Source: Sipunculus nudus
Lineage: Eukaryota > Annelida > Sipuncula > Golfingiida > Sipunculidae
Length of the DNA stretch: 64,000 nt
Reading direction: 5' to 3'
Assembly: GCA_026874595.1 (NCBI GenBank)
Contig: CM049315.1
Coordinates: 76,396,401-76,460,400, forward strand
The notes beneath the pieces were generated by a model, which saw only the letters and a program-made list of their open reading frames with translations, was not told the origin of the DNA and made no database searches. The position numbers were made by a program, and so were the translations under genes. Of the stretch, positions 47,841 to 60,546 are shown piece by piece (position 1 is the stretch's first letter; each line of letters starts with the position of its first letter).

Positions 47841-47883
47841 TACAACGCAGTGTATAACATATTGAATAGACTTGTTTTATTTC

Positions 47884-47884
<1 letters not shown>

Positions 47885-47977
<93 letters not shown>
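47885..47977. repeat. Compound (TA)n(GA)n microsatellite
   Basis: About 20 TA units followed, after a short spacer, by about 20 GA units. Confidence 0.95.
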
Positions 47978-47979
<2 letters not shown>

Positions 47980-48309
47980 GTATGTATGGCTAGAATTGTA
48001 TGTTTTGCATTAATTACTGGTCCACACATATACACAATATGAAGCAAGCATAACACATATATCAAACAGATATCTGAAACCCAAGGTTTTCACTAATGGA
48101 TATCTAAATCCCCACAAGGACTTCTGGGATTGTCATAAAAGATGGCGTCTCTCCTCCAATTCTCTCCTACTCAAACCATGCTAGTGAATTCTCCCTCACA
48201 CCAGGTTTTCATACCATCTACTTCTCAGGCCTGGGAAAATGTTGTACCAATTAGTTATATGGGGTTCATCATCAAGTCATATATATCTTGTACCTCTGCT
48301 GGGATTTCT

Positions 48310-49870
48310 CATTCTATTAGCTCCTTAAATTCAGATATGTTTTCAGCTCAGATAGTGGTCTGGACAGTAGCACCCTCCTTTTAGCTTGAACATGGAGTAT
48401 TTTGATTCTAACATGAATCTGTGCTTTCACAGTCTGCGAAGCGTCATGATTTGACATCTGTTTGGTGTTACTTTGAATTTCACTTTCATTCTGCCATAGT
48501 CCGCCATTCTGATATATCAGATCCAGCCATTTTTCATACTTTTCTCTTTATCTATCTTCTTTTGCTAACAGCTGATGTCTAATTTTGAGAAGCCTTTGTT
48601 TCAGTCTGTCTGACAAAATTGCTCGGTTTTCCTTCTCTTGGGCCCTCATCTTCCCCGCTTCCTTGATCACTATTTTTGTTCCAATTGCTTTCTCAGCATC
48701 GCTCTGAGACTGAAGCCATGGACCTGTCTTCTTTGCGTCGTACATTGTCTTGGCTTCCACGTGTTCTGCTGTTGCATATCGGGCTGCTCTGGCTATGGTT
48801 GAGTCACTTATTGCGAAATTTCGCTCACCACTGATAATTGATGCACCACATGACCTTGCTTCTGCTTTAACATTGGGCGCAGGTTCCCAATACAAACCTC
48901 CCTTTAACTGATCTTGCAGTTGGCGTTTCATCACGTCCAAACATGCTGTGCACAAATCCTGTTGCAAAAGGATAGTTTTATGATCCGAGTCATTTCTTTG
49001 TGTGAGACGAGTCAGGATGGCATCTTTCTGAATGGGAACCCCAGGAAACAAACTAGGTGACAACAATGGCCTTGCATCCTTTGCGAGTGTTTCTAATTGA
49101 TCAAAAGCACATTGAAAATGGTTGTTCAGGTCCAAAATATTCTTTGTATTGCCGACTAGTCTCATCCATGGCCCTGTAATTGTTTTGCCTATTAGACCCA
49201 ATGCGCGCAATGTTATCATCTCCGGAAGCCTTCATGAGCCCTTTCAATATTGGGGTGTGGACTGAGTTCTTTGGGAGATGAGGTAGTGAAGAAATCTATA
49301 ATATCACGCAAAAATTCCACAACTGAGAGAAAGTACATGAAAACGATTCCAAAAAATCCGTAATTATTCACTCTATCTGTTGATATTGTCCCTTTCATTT
49401 TCAGGTATGTCATCAAAGCATGACTGCATCAATATTTAATGTTGTGGATTTTTTTGCTGTTAACCTGACGAGTGCCTGTGCCAAGCTTTCACCTCTAATT
49501 ACAAAGGTCATGGTTTGTTTTTTTAGCACAAAGTCCGGTTGAATTTTCTTTTTTTTTAAATTCTTTAACAACTTTGTCACAGGATTTTGCAATTTTGTAC
49601 AACGGGTGCATTGCACATATTGAATTTGTTGATATGGCCCCCTTTAATTTTTTTCAAACGTTCATCAATAGCATGATTTGTAGCACACCTGTCAGTCATT
49701 GTGTTGCTTATGTTTTTCAAAAAGTCCATTTCGATATCCTCAGGTGTCTTTGTGGACTAAACGGCCTTCATGCTATCAGTGATTCTTTCTACATAATCTG
49801 TAGCTTTGCCACCAACTTGTTACCTGACCCCCAAGCAGATATGAGCGATCATTGGTAGAAACTTCTGTTT
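48310..49870 (-). pseudogene. Decayed multi-copy-type hypothetical gene, probably mobile-element-associated
   Basis: The longest open part, 49219-48548 (223 codons from ATG), begins MITLRALGLIGKTITGPWM and includes NNHFQCAFDQLETLAKDARP, an ERNFAISDSTIARAARYAT block, HVEAKTMYDAKKTGPWLQ and a basic C-terminal coil. The same frame continues after a TAA with KYEKWLDLIYQNGGLW and VKAQIHVRIKILHVQAK until about 48312. Upstream, open pieces in other frames (TPEDIEMDFLKNISNTMTDR near 49730; FLRDIIDFF near 49300) look like N-terminal parts of the same protein, broken by stops and frameshifts. I recall similar proteins as numerous near-identical uncharacterised copies in invertebrate genomes, which suggests a mobile element, but I cannot name the element. 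Confidence 0.5.
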
Positions 49871-50369
49871 CCACAAGGTGTCCTAAGGATTTTGTTGTTT
49901 CATCTTCTTATGCTGATTCTTGAAACTTTACTAAATGACTGAATGAAGAATGAAGATGTTTTGCTTTATCGAGCAGCCGCAGTACAGGTAGCTGTAGTCA
50001 TGGACTCCAGCCCTGTGCTCTCCTTAATCGTAATTTTGATGGAGCCGATAGTCGCGATTGCCACATAAGCGAAGCAGGGAACCATTACAGACCGTCACCG
50101 TTGTCCGCACCGGAAATCAAGAAGACAGAGAGGAAGAGAGAAGGAGCAATTACACCCTCACAAAGTAATATCCTCATCAGCAGTATCTATGAACCATTTG
50201 GTTTAAAAATTTACTCGCTTTTGCTACATGTAGTGGTGAACAGGCCTATAATTTTACAAATTTCTGAAATGATATTCTACCTCCCTGATAAAACTTTAGG
50301 GATTATTTTTACCAGATTTTCTTTCAAATTTTTCCCCGTGTAAGCCCCCTCTGAAGTTTGCATAAAATA

Positions 50370-50371
<2 letters not shown>

Positions 50372-50430
<59 letters not shown>
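50372..50430. repeat. (TA)n microsatellite
   Basis: About 28 uninterrupted TA units. Confidence 0.95.
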
Positions 50431-50432
<2 letters not shown>

Positions 50433-50479
50433 CTTTAAAATGTGAATAATTCGTACAAATGAGGAACAAATGATAATTA

Positions 50480-50582
50480 TAACTTGGGAACGAGATACGC
50501 GTGGGAGCGAGATACTATCACGTGGGAATGAGATAATTATCGCATGGGAAGGTATATACTATCGCGTGGGAACGAGATAAAA
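50480..50582. repeat. Short degenerate tandem repeat, GTGGGAACGAGATA-type
   Basis: Four to five copies of CGCGTGGGAACGAGATA with variants and spacers of about 5-12 bp. Noncoding. Confidence 0.7.
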
Positions 50583-50584
50583 AA

Positions 50585-51230
50585 TAATTTAATGTTTGTC
50601 TTATATGAGGCACCTTATCAAACAGAAAACCACACAAAATATATTCCGCTTGTAAATATTTCTCTTAAGGGCAACAGATTAGGATTCACAAATTTAGGGC
50701 GCCCCTTTATGGAATGATGCCAATACTTTTGCAGAGGGGAACATCTTTTCAGGTATAACTATAAGATAAATGAACTGTTTCTCTCTCACAAAAACCAGTA
50801 TTGGTTGTATGCTTATTTGTGGGCAGACCTATATCGATTCTGCCGATATCTGTATTAAGGAATATTGATAATCTGTTTCTTTCAGCTGAAGAAAATAAGA
50901 CAACGAAATATGGTTACTCAAAACTTTAGGTCAAAATACAAGATGTTTCTTTAGGGAGAAAACATGGCTTTAAGCAAGGATTATCTGTTAGAGTTATGCC
51001 ATTACATGCAAACAGATCATTCTATGAGCTATGTGATTATAAACACCTTGACAGCCAGACTAATCTGATCTTTATCGCTGCTGCATTAAAATTGATTGAA
51101 GGGCGGTAAATTGAAAATAATAAATATCATGTACATCAACACTTCTGTTACCAATCCTACAATTGACCCAAATTTGCCCAAGTTTCACAATAATCTTTCT
51201 ATTTGAAGTTTATAAACAATCACATTTACA
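50585..51230. other. No gene seen
   Basis: AT-rich DNA without a supported exon. Confidence 0.35.
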
Positions 51231-51269
51231 ACCATAGAGGTTTGGGAAAGTAAAGGTCCGCGATCGCCA

Positions 51270-52350
51270 GTTCCTCCAAATGGCAGCCGTGGGGCCATAT
51301 TGGATGTCAGATTGGTTTGAAATGTATTTAACACAAATAATCTGAAAGAGACAAATCTTTAGAAAAAAATCACAGCATTGTCTAAAAAGTTATTGAAAAT
51401 TAATTTAAAACATTTTTCTTGGCAGGCATATTGGATTTGACATCGGTTTCGAAATTTGAAAGCACTGATCCCCTTATAGATGTAAATGTTCTGTAAAATA
51501 TTCATAACAAATCAGTGATTGTTCTCTGGCGGCCATACTGGATATTAGGCAGGTCTGTAAATCTATACAGCTGGATTCCTCATAGGCACCAATGGCCCCC
51601 GATACTTTGAAATACTATGCTCGAAAAAACATAAGCGATTGTTCTGTTTGAGCGACATTGGACTTTGGGCAGGCCTGTAATTTGATAGTGCTGGAGCTTT
51701 TTATTTACACTAATGATCCCTGTGAAGTTGAGAAAGGTCAAGTGTATTATGTTTGAGATAAAGAAAATCACCGATTGTGCTCTGGCAGCCATATTGGACT
51801 TCCAGCAGGTGTGCAACTCGATAGGGCTTGGACCCGCATCAATCAACCCTGTGAACTTGAGAAAGATCAAGCGTGTTCCCTTTTAGGAATAGCGTGTGAA
51901 AAAAAAAATCACCAATTGTGCTCTGGCGGCCATATTGGAATTCGGACAGGTCTGTAATTCAGAAGTCTAGAACCCTCATAAACACCAAACATTTTAAGAA
52001 CCATCAAATGTAATCTTGTTGAGATAATTGTATGCGAAAAAAAAAACACACCAATAGTCCTCTGGCGGCCATATTTGAATTCGGATAGGTCTCTATTATT
52101 CGATAGATCTGGAGCCCGCATGAGCCCCATTGATCTCTGAGAATTTGAGAAAGATGAAGCATGTTCTTGTTGAGATATCCTGGGCAAAAGAAAATCACCG
52201 ACTGTGCTCTTGTAGTCTGTAATTTGATGGGGTTGGAGTCTTCATGGACACCAATCATGCCTGTGCTATATGAGAAAGACCAAAAGGTATTATGTTTGAG
52301 ATACTGCGCGAAAGAAAATGTCACTGACGGACTGACGGAATGACACGGTG
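51270..52350. repeat. Tandem array, unit about 136-140 bp
   Basis: Clear units begin with GATTGTGCTCTGGCGGCCAT at about 51517, 51635, 51771, 51912, 52051 and 52197. Each continues with a TTGGACTTCGG.CAGGTCTGTAA-type block, a GGAGC block, CCTGTGA..TTGAGAAAGA and an AAAGAAAATCACC end. More diverged partial units occur at 51280 and 51420. Open frames in the array repeat with the unit and are not coding. Confidence 0.85.
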
Positions 52351-52399
52351 ATCACCATAGGGTACCGCTTTTCATAATTAAATAATTCAATAATTAACT

Positions 52400-55270
52400 C
52401 ATACATTACTTTGAAATTTGCTATCCATGCATCTTAGATTTATGAGGCCATATGATTGATTTTTTTAGTGAGTACTTCTCGATTTATATAGGGATTCACA
52501 GTTTACATTCAAGTGATATATTTACCTCTGTAGTTATATGTCTGACTTTGGAAAAAAAACTGATATGGAGATCATCCGGCATATCCATTTCTTGGTCATC
52601 ATTAAAAATTTTAACCAAATCAGGACGAATAGTTGTTTCAGTCAAACATACATCATGTGTTTTTATTTTGTTAGTGAGATTGCAACTTTGGCAAAAATAA
52701 ACACATAAATGACAAAAACTTTTTGAAAAATAAACCATAAACCATGTATATGATTTAGACCATAGGTATAAGATTGAACATTAACAGTGAGAGTGACTGT
52801 ATATGTCTTCCTTTCGCTCATTTGATCATAAACGTATCAAAAATTGCAAATTTTGGACAACAATGATAACATATCCATATACCAAGACCGACATTTTTTA
52901 TGCCAATTAAAACGTATGAAAACTTTTTAGAGGTATATACGTGGAGGTTTGCCTGAATTAAAGATTCTTACAAAAATATTTTCAGCCATTTTTTAAAAAG
53001 CCCCACAATTTGGTAGGGGTTCACACGCCTCACTGCATGTGTTTATAATGTAATGGTTGTTTTTGTTTGATGAAAAAGTATTCTTGTAATTTTTACCAAA
53101 ATGTTGTAAATTATGCATTTATTTGATGGGAATTTCCAACTACTGAACTTAAATCTCGATAATAATTGCATATCATTACATGCATGTATTGGTTTTTTTT
53201 TATATTCTGCCAAAATATATATATTTTTTTCTGAAAATAAAAAAATTACTTTAATACCCGTTAAACAAACTAATGTTAGTTTTTTTGAACGCATATCATG
53301 CTGAAATATATTAAGTAAGGTGGTTTACATTAAATTACATTTTTAATTAAAAAAAAAGAAACTAGATGTTTGCAATTGGCTAGCGATCACTGGAATTCTG
53401 TTCCCTCTTGACACCCGCAACTGAGCGATAATCGGGAAACAGTCATGAAGTGTATGAAAATTAGGTCAAGGTCCAAAGTAAAAGATCAGTTTTAAAAAAT
53501 CAGCGATATGTGAGATCTAGTACAAACACGGGCAGGAGAAAGAAAAAACAGAAAAAATCCAAGAAAAGGAGAAAAAATTGTTTTTTGATGGTTTTGAACT
53601 CGGGGGAAACTGAGAAAGTCCAACCACACATAATGTGACCAAAATATTGATGTAGGGATACCCTCAATCACCAACCCTAGAAGCCTTGTATTCTTACCGG
53701 GGCCGGCTTTATGATGATTTTTACGTTTCTGGACGACTTCGCAACTTTCAGAGGCCATGTACAGGGAGGTTACACACCTTAAATAATTCATATTTTCCCC
53801 CTAAATATTTCCACCAGGTACATATTTGAGGGGGTTAATGCATGAAATAAGTATAAATACCTACCCCTAATACAGGTGTTTACTTAACCATAACTGCACA
53901 TATTAAAAATATACCGTAATATAGCTTTCAGCGGTTATTTCTTCAATTAATTGATAGTTTATCATGTGTGATTGGTTTTATACTGTTATATACCGGTTGT
54001 GGCGATACTGTATGTCTAGTGTATGATTTTGTCAATATTTTGCAAAAGGGCAAAGTTAAACTAAAATTTTATCATTTATTATTTTCAGCACCAACAAAAC
54101 TCCATATGTATTTTATTAAATCCAAGAGAAAAGAATATTTGATTCATTTATAAGCCCTGAACTTTATGCCCGTCACCACAGATGTTGATCGGTAGATAAG
54201 CTCATATAGATCCTCTGCACGCAAGACGAACATTTAGTGTGTATGCGAAATGACAGCCCCCATGAGCGGTTTCGAGAAACTAGGAACTATACACCTGCCA
54301 GGGTTGTATTAGGGCGCGCTGATGCGAAATTACTCCGAGCTTAGAACAGTGTCTAGCGAGAATCTATCTGAAGAGACGGCTAAGTGGCAAAGGGACGTGT
54401 TTCCACAAAGTTTAGAGTGGAATAACACATTTTTGACCCACGCCCAAATCCTGAAATTACAGTTTGATATATCGGTGACAGTGGTTGGTACGCTTAATAA
54501 TACTAGTATATCAGATGGCAATGCTGTCCCTAAAAAGAGAACAATGACTTGAAGTTCAATAACCGTAAATCTCGTCCACTAGCTCCTTGATGTCTATAGT
54601 GATCGTATTTGAGTGTCTGTGTAAACAGAGGAAGCCATGATAGGCGTGCGGTGAGAGTTAATGAACCCATAAACTACTTCGTGGTATATGTTTTATATGT
54701 CACATGTTATCACAGGAGTCCAAGGTCTTCCTGTTACATGCGTCGTCGCTGGTTTTGGTGGGTTTATGAGTGTTTATTCCGTAACATGGGAGCTGAAATA
54801 CAAACGTTCTTTACCGGGTTACACCTGTGCGAGCTGTATAAGAGGAGTACCAAGGGGTACGTCATACCCGAGTTTCTAATATACAGCACTTAGTGATAGA
54901 CAGGTCGACACCCGGCATTAAGGTAACACCGGCCTCCCACGTGTTGTCAAAGACCGTGTGCAGCATCTACGTGCATGCATCTTAAGCTATAAGACGGGAA
55001 CACATGGTCTTTGTTTTAATTCTGAATTAATCTATTAAGTGGTTACGTGAACGATTTCATGGAAAAAGGTAAGTTTTTTTGTTTATTTTCTATCTGTAAT
55101 ATATTATTTAATATGCAATTAAACAGGACGATAATTTCTAGAGTACGAGTGAGTGCATCTCATCTTAAACCCCGTGTAGTAAAATAAATAATTCTAGACA
55201 TTTCTCCCTCACAACAACATTTTGGATAAATCAAAAATTCTACGTTCATTAAATGGGACAAAATAAGATC
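52400..55270. other. No gene supported; isolated ORFs only
   Basis: Mostly AT-rich. The best open frame is 54322-54552 on the plus strand (76 codons from ATG; MRNYSELRTVSSENLSEE at the start) with reasonable codon use but no splice context or recognised domain. Treated as unproven. Confidence 0.3.
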
Positions 55271-55279
55271 ACTGATTAT

Positions 55280-58200
55280 ACATGACGAAATTTAAACAAT
55301 TTACCAAGATTATATAGGATGAAATGATACACATGATTATATAGGGTAGAATGACACACCTGATTTTATAGGACCAAATAATATACCTGGTTATTTAGGA
55401 CAAAATGAAACAACGGATTATATCCGGCGGGAAAATTATACACCTAGTTATATAGGACAAAATGATACAAATAATTATATAGGACCAAATGATTCAACTG
55501 AATATAGGGTAAAATGATACCTGAATATATATGACTAAATGATACACAAAATGATACACCTGGTTATATAGGACAAAATGATACACCTCATTACACAGAG
55601 CAAAATGGTACACCTTGTTATATGGGACAAAATAGTACATAGGATTATATATAGGCAGAATGATACACCTGATTATAAAGGACAAAATAATACACCTTGT
55701 TATATTGGGCAAAATGATACATCGGATTATATAGACTGAATGATACACCTGATTATAAAGGACAAAATGATACACCTGGTTATATTGGACAAAATGATAC
55801 ATCGGATTCAATGGACTAAATAATACACCTGATTATAAAAGCGAAAATGATACACCTGGTTATATTGGACAAAATAATACATCGGATTATATAGACAGAA
55901 TGATTCACCTGATTATATAGGACAAAATGATACACCTTGTTATATTGGACAAAATGGTACATCGGATTATATAGACAGAATAATACACTTAATTATAAAG
56001 GACAAAATAATACACCTAGTTATATAGGACCAAACGATACAAATAATTATATAGGACCAAATGATTCAACTGAATATAGGGTAAAATGAAACCTGAATAT
56101 ATATGACTAAATGATACACAAAATGATACACCTGGTTATAAAGGACAAAATGATACACCTCATTACACAGGGCAAAATGGTACACTTTGTTATATGGGAC
56201 AAAATAGTACATCGGATTATATAGGCAGAATAATACACTTAATTATAAAGGACAAAATAATAGACCTGGCTATATAGGACAAAATGATACATTGGATTAT
56301 ATGGACAAAATGATACACCTGATTATAAAGGACAAAATAATACACCTTGTTATATTGGACAAAATAATACATCGGATTATATAGACTGAATGATACAACT
56401 GATTATATAGGACAAAATGATACACCTTGTTATATTGGACAAAATGGTACATCGGATTATATAGACAGAATGATACACCTGGTAATAAAGGACAAAATAA
56501 TACACCTAGTTATATAGGACAAAATAATACATCGGATTAAATAGACAGAATGATAGACCTGATTATAAAGGACAAAATTGTACACCTGGTTATTTAGGAC
56601 AAAATGATACATCGGATCATATAGACAGATTGATATACCTGATTATAAAGGACAAAATGATACACCCGGTTAAATTGGAAAAAATGATACGTCGGATTAT
56701 ATGCACAGAATGATACACCTGATTATAAAGGAGAAAATTGTACATCTGGTTATTTAGGGCAGAATGATACATCGGATTATATAGATAGAAAGATACACCT
56801 GATTATAAAGGACAAAATAATACACCTGGTTATATAGGACAAAGTAATACATCGGATTATATGGACAGAATGATAGACCTGATTATAAAGGACAAAATTG
56901 TACATCTGGTTATTTAGGACAAAATGATACATCGGTTTATATATAGAGAATGATACACCTGATTATAAAGGACAAAATAATACACCTGGATATATAGGAC
57001 AAAGTGATACATCGGATTATATGGACAGAATGATACACCTGATTATAAAGGAGAAAATTGTACATCTGGTTATTTAGGGCAGAATGATACATCGGATTAT
57101 ATAGACAGAATGATACACCTGGTAATAAAGGACAAAATAATACACCTGGTTATATATAGGACAAAGTAATACATCGGATTATATGCACAGAATGATAGAC
57201 CTGATTATAAAGGAGAAAATTGTACATCTGGTTATTTAGGGCAGAATGATACATCGGATTATATAGACAGAATGATACACCTGATTATAAAGGACAAAAA
57301 ATACACCTGGTTATATAGGACAAAGTAATACATCGGATTATATGGACAGAATGATAGACCTGATTATAAAGGACAGAATTGTACATCTGGTTATTTAGGG
57401 CAGAATGATACATCGGATTATATAGACAGAATGATACACCTGATTATAAAGGACAAAAAATACACCTGGTTATATAGGACAAAGTAATACATCTGATTAT
57501 ATGGACAGAATGATAGACCTGATTATAAAGGACAAAATTGTACATCTGGTTATTTAGGACAAAATGATACATCGGTTTATATACAGAGAATGATACACCT
57601 GATTATAAAGGACAAAATAATACACCTGGATATATCGGACAAAGTGATACATCGGATTATATGGACAGAATGATAGACCTGATTATAAAGGAGAAAATTG
57701 TACATCTGGTTATTTAGGGCAGAATGATACATCGGATTATATAGACAGAATGATACACCTGATTATAAAGGACAAAATAATACACCTGGTTATATAGGAC
57801 AAAGTAATACATCGGATTATATGGACAGAATGATAGACCTGATTATAAAGGACAAAATTGTACATCTGGTTATTTAGGACAAAATGATACATCGGTTTAT
57901 ATATAGAGAATGATACACCTGATTATAAAGGACAAAATAATACACCTGGATATATAGGACAAAGTGATACATCGGATTATATGGACAGAATGATAGACCT
58001 GATTATTAAGGACAAAATTGTATATCTGGTTATTTAGGACAAAATGATACACCTGGTTAAATTGGACAAAATGATACGTCGGATTATATGCACGGAATGA
58101 TACACCTGGTTATAAAGGACAAAATGATACACCTGGTTATATAGAACACAATGGTACATCGGATTATATAGACTGATAATACACCTGATTCTTTAGGACA

Positions 58201-58360
58201 AAATGATACATCGGATTATATAGACAGAATGATACACCTGATTAAAAGGACAAAATGATACACCTGGTTACATAGAACAAAATGGTACATCGGATTATAT
58301 AGACTGATAATACAACTGATTCTATAGGACAAAATGATACAAATGATTATTTAGGACAAA
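55280..58360. repeat. 3.1-kb hierarchical satellite: 26/27-bp units in 80-bp and 160-bp higher-order repeats
   Basis: The base unit is GGTTATATAGGACAAAATGA followed by TACACCT. Three units of 27, 27 and 26 bp make an 80-bp block, and two different 80-bp blocks alternate to give a 160-bp period. This is visible from equivalent phrases (GATTATAAAGGACAAAATAA or variant) at 56801, 56961, 57121, 57283, 57442, 57601, 57761 and 57921. The edges (55.3-56.4 kb and beyond 58.05 kb) are less regular. No protein is encoded. Minus-strand frames of HFVLYNQVY type are a product of the repeat. Confidence 0.93.
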
Positions 58361-58399
58361 ATGATGCTTTTGTCGAAACTTTATTTATACTTACCGGTA

Positions 58400-59290
58400 T
58401 ATGGATTGAAATGATGCCACTAAAGATGCAGGAGTAATGGATAAACGTCATTATTTAGGACGAAGTGATATTCCTTCCTCTACCGTGTGAGTGTTTTGAT
58501 AGGTTTACCGATCATTTAGTGGGCGATAAAAAAAGTTAATCCAAGCTGATGACAAGCTTATTATCCATGAAGTTTGTAGCAGGGTCCTGAACGTGCACAT
58601 GCATACTGCACACTTGAAGACAGGTTGACCCTTGACAAAAATAACAAATAACAAAAGAATAAATTCAGATTTGTCTGAGTTCATTTTACGTTCACGAACA
58701 AGTTCATCAGTCTACTGACAATGTATAAAGGTCAATATTTGTTGTTCTCATATGCGCGCTCTGTGTCAATGTAGTCTCATGTTTACTCCTGTCTGCACTT
58801 CGTTACCCATCAAACCTCTGTCACCAGACAGTACTGTAGAAACCTGAGTCACGATATTAAATAATATCAGCTTTTATACACGGCTTGCCTTATAGTACAG
58901 GTTAAATAAATCGTACAGTGTATACAAGTCTTAAAACGTGGGACTATTATTATTTTTTTCAATTATGATTTTTTTATTGTTGTAATTGATTGCTCTTGAA
59001 CATGTCTGCATCTCTTATCAAGGATTAACAAATATATAATCTGATTTGGCACAATCCAAGAAGACATAAATACATCAGTTTATGTGCTAGATCGGCTCAG
59101 AGCACTAAGCACCCAGGCACCAACTCTGCACGTGTCTACACGCCAAAAGCCCAATTAGAATATAATTACATGACGCGTCTTGTCATTTTCATGTACTACT
59201 ACTAATTCTACTGCTACTACTACTCATGATGGCAGGGGCTGTTATTATTAATATCATCATCATCATTATCATCATCATATCGATATCAAC
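58400..59290. other. No gene seen
   Basis: AT-rich sequence between the satellite and the (AAT)n block, without supported exons. Confidence 0.35.
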
Positions 59291-59306
59291 ATTAACAGTA
59301 TTTTAT

Positions 59307-59371
<65 letters not shown>

Positions 59372-59381
59372 AATAATAATT

Positions 59382-59458
<77 letters not shown>

Positions 59459-59560
59459 AATTTAAGTTTTATAATTATAATAATAATAGATTATAATAAT
59501 AAATTATAATAAATAATAATAATTATATTAATAATTATTATTATTATTATTAAATAACAT
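59270..59560. repeat. Long (AAT)n/(ATT)n microsatellite block
   Basis: Over 130 bp of AAT units switching to ATT units, an inverted arrangement able to fold back, followed by imperfect AAT/AATT sequence. The poly-asparagine/poly-tyrosine reading frame across it is an artefact. Confidence 0.95.
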
Positions 59561-60546
59561 ACCTTGTAATAGTTTATTTAAAAGCATACAGCCAGATTCC
59601 CACAAAGACCATATACGCATGATTGAATTTGTAATTACACGGAGCATTGGATTTTAGCTGGACCCATGTTTGACAGGATCAAAAATAGCTAATCATGCCA
59701 TTATCGTTTATTTAAATGTACAGAAGCCCAGCTGGATTTAGCTGTATTAGGCTGCGGCGGTGCCAAGCCGTCTGTGGCGTGTGCCATTTACCATATTGCC
59801 ACACATAATAATATTTTCATGCATTACATGAATCGTACAGCCATTTACCGGGGTCTTTCAGTTAATGAGCCTTTCCCATTGTGCGTTGTAGGTAGGAGAG
59901 CCAAACTTCCCGACGACAAGGTCACCAGAACCCATGCACGTGGTTCCACAACAACCGCAGTCACCTCAATACACGACCCACCTGGGCTAAACCTGCTTGG
60001 TTAATATTGTATATTAATTTACATATACGGATTTTGTTGTGGTTGTGTGGATGGCGTACACAAATAAACAACAGTATATTTTATCTCCGTTGTTGAAAAG
60101 GATATAGTCATCTCATCTGCAAGTGGAGGGGAAAGAAAGGAATGAAATGTACATCTGCTTCAGGAATGTCCCTGAATTACGTCACTGATCACTTGGGACA
60201 TTAAGGCCAAGACGGAACACATAGCATACAAGTATATATGCAACACTGTATGCCGGTTCGACAGGCAATTCAGTTGATGATTTTTCTTTCTGGAAGGACG
60301 CACGTTGAAATTATATAGGTTCGGGAAAACATATTGCCTACGGCCTTTCTTAAATTTACAATAGCAAAAATGTACAATTCGTTGCATCTGAATAGAACGA
60401 GAAAGTTTCATGCAAGGATTTACAGGAAAATATGACACGTTAATATCCATATAGTAGGATATACGTTATTTAACTATGGGATTCTGAGGATACCTGTTGG
60501 ATCTCTAAAGGAATGAAAAAGTTGACAGTACAAGAGTTACACGATC

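Noticed and set aside
51580-52343. Several 60-106-codon frames on both strands
   Set aside because: They recur with the about 138-bp tandem unit and overlap on both strands, so they are shadows of the repeat.
55494-55811. Minus-strand frame of 105 codons with HFVLYNQVY-type repeats
   Set aside because: It lies wholly in the satellite. The 80/160-bp periods are not multiples of three, so no frame is maintained across the array.
59306-59509. Open frame encoding a poly-asparagine then poly-tyrosine peptide
   Set aside because: It is a translation of the (AAT)n/(ATT)n microsatellite with no coding context.
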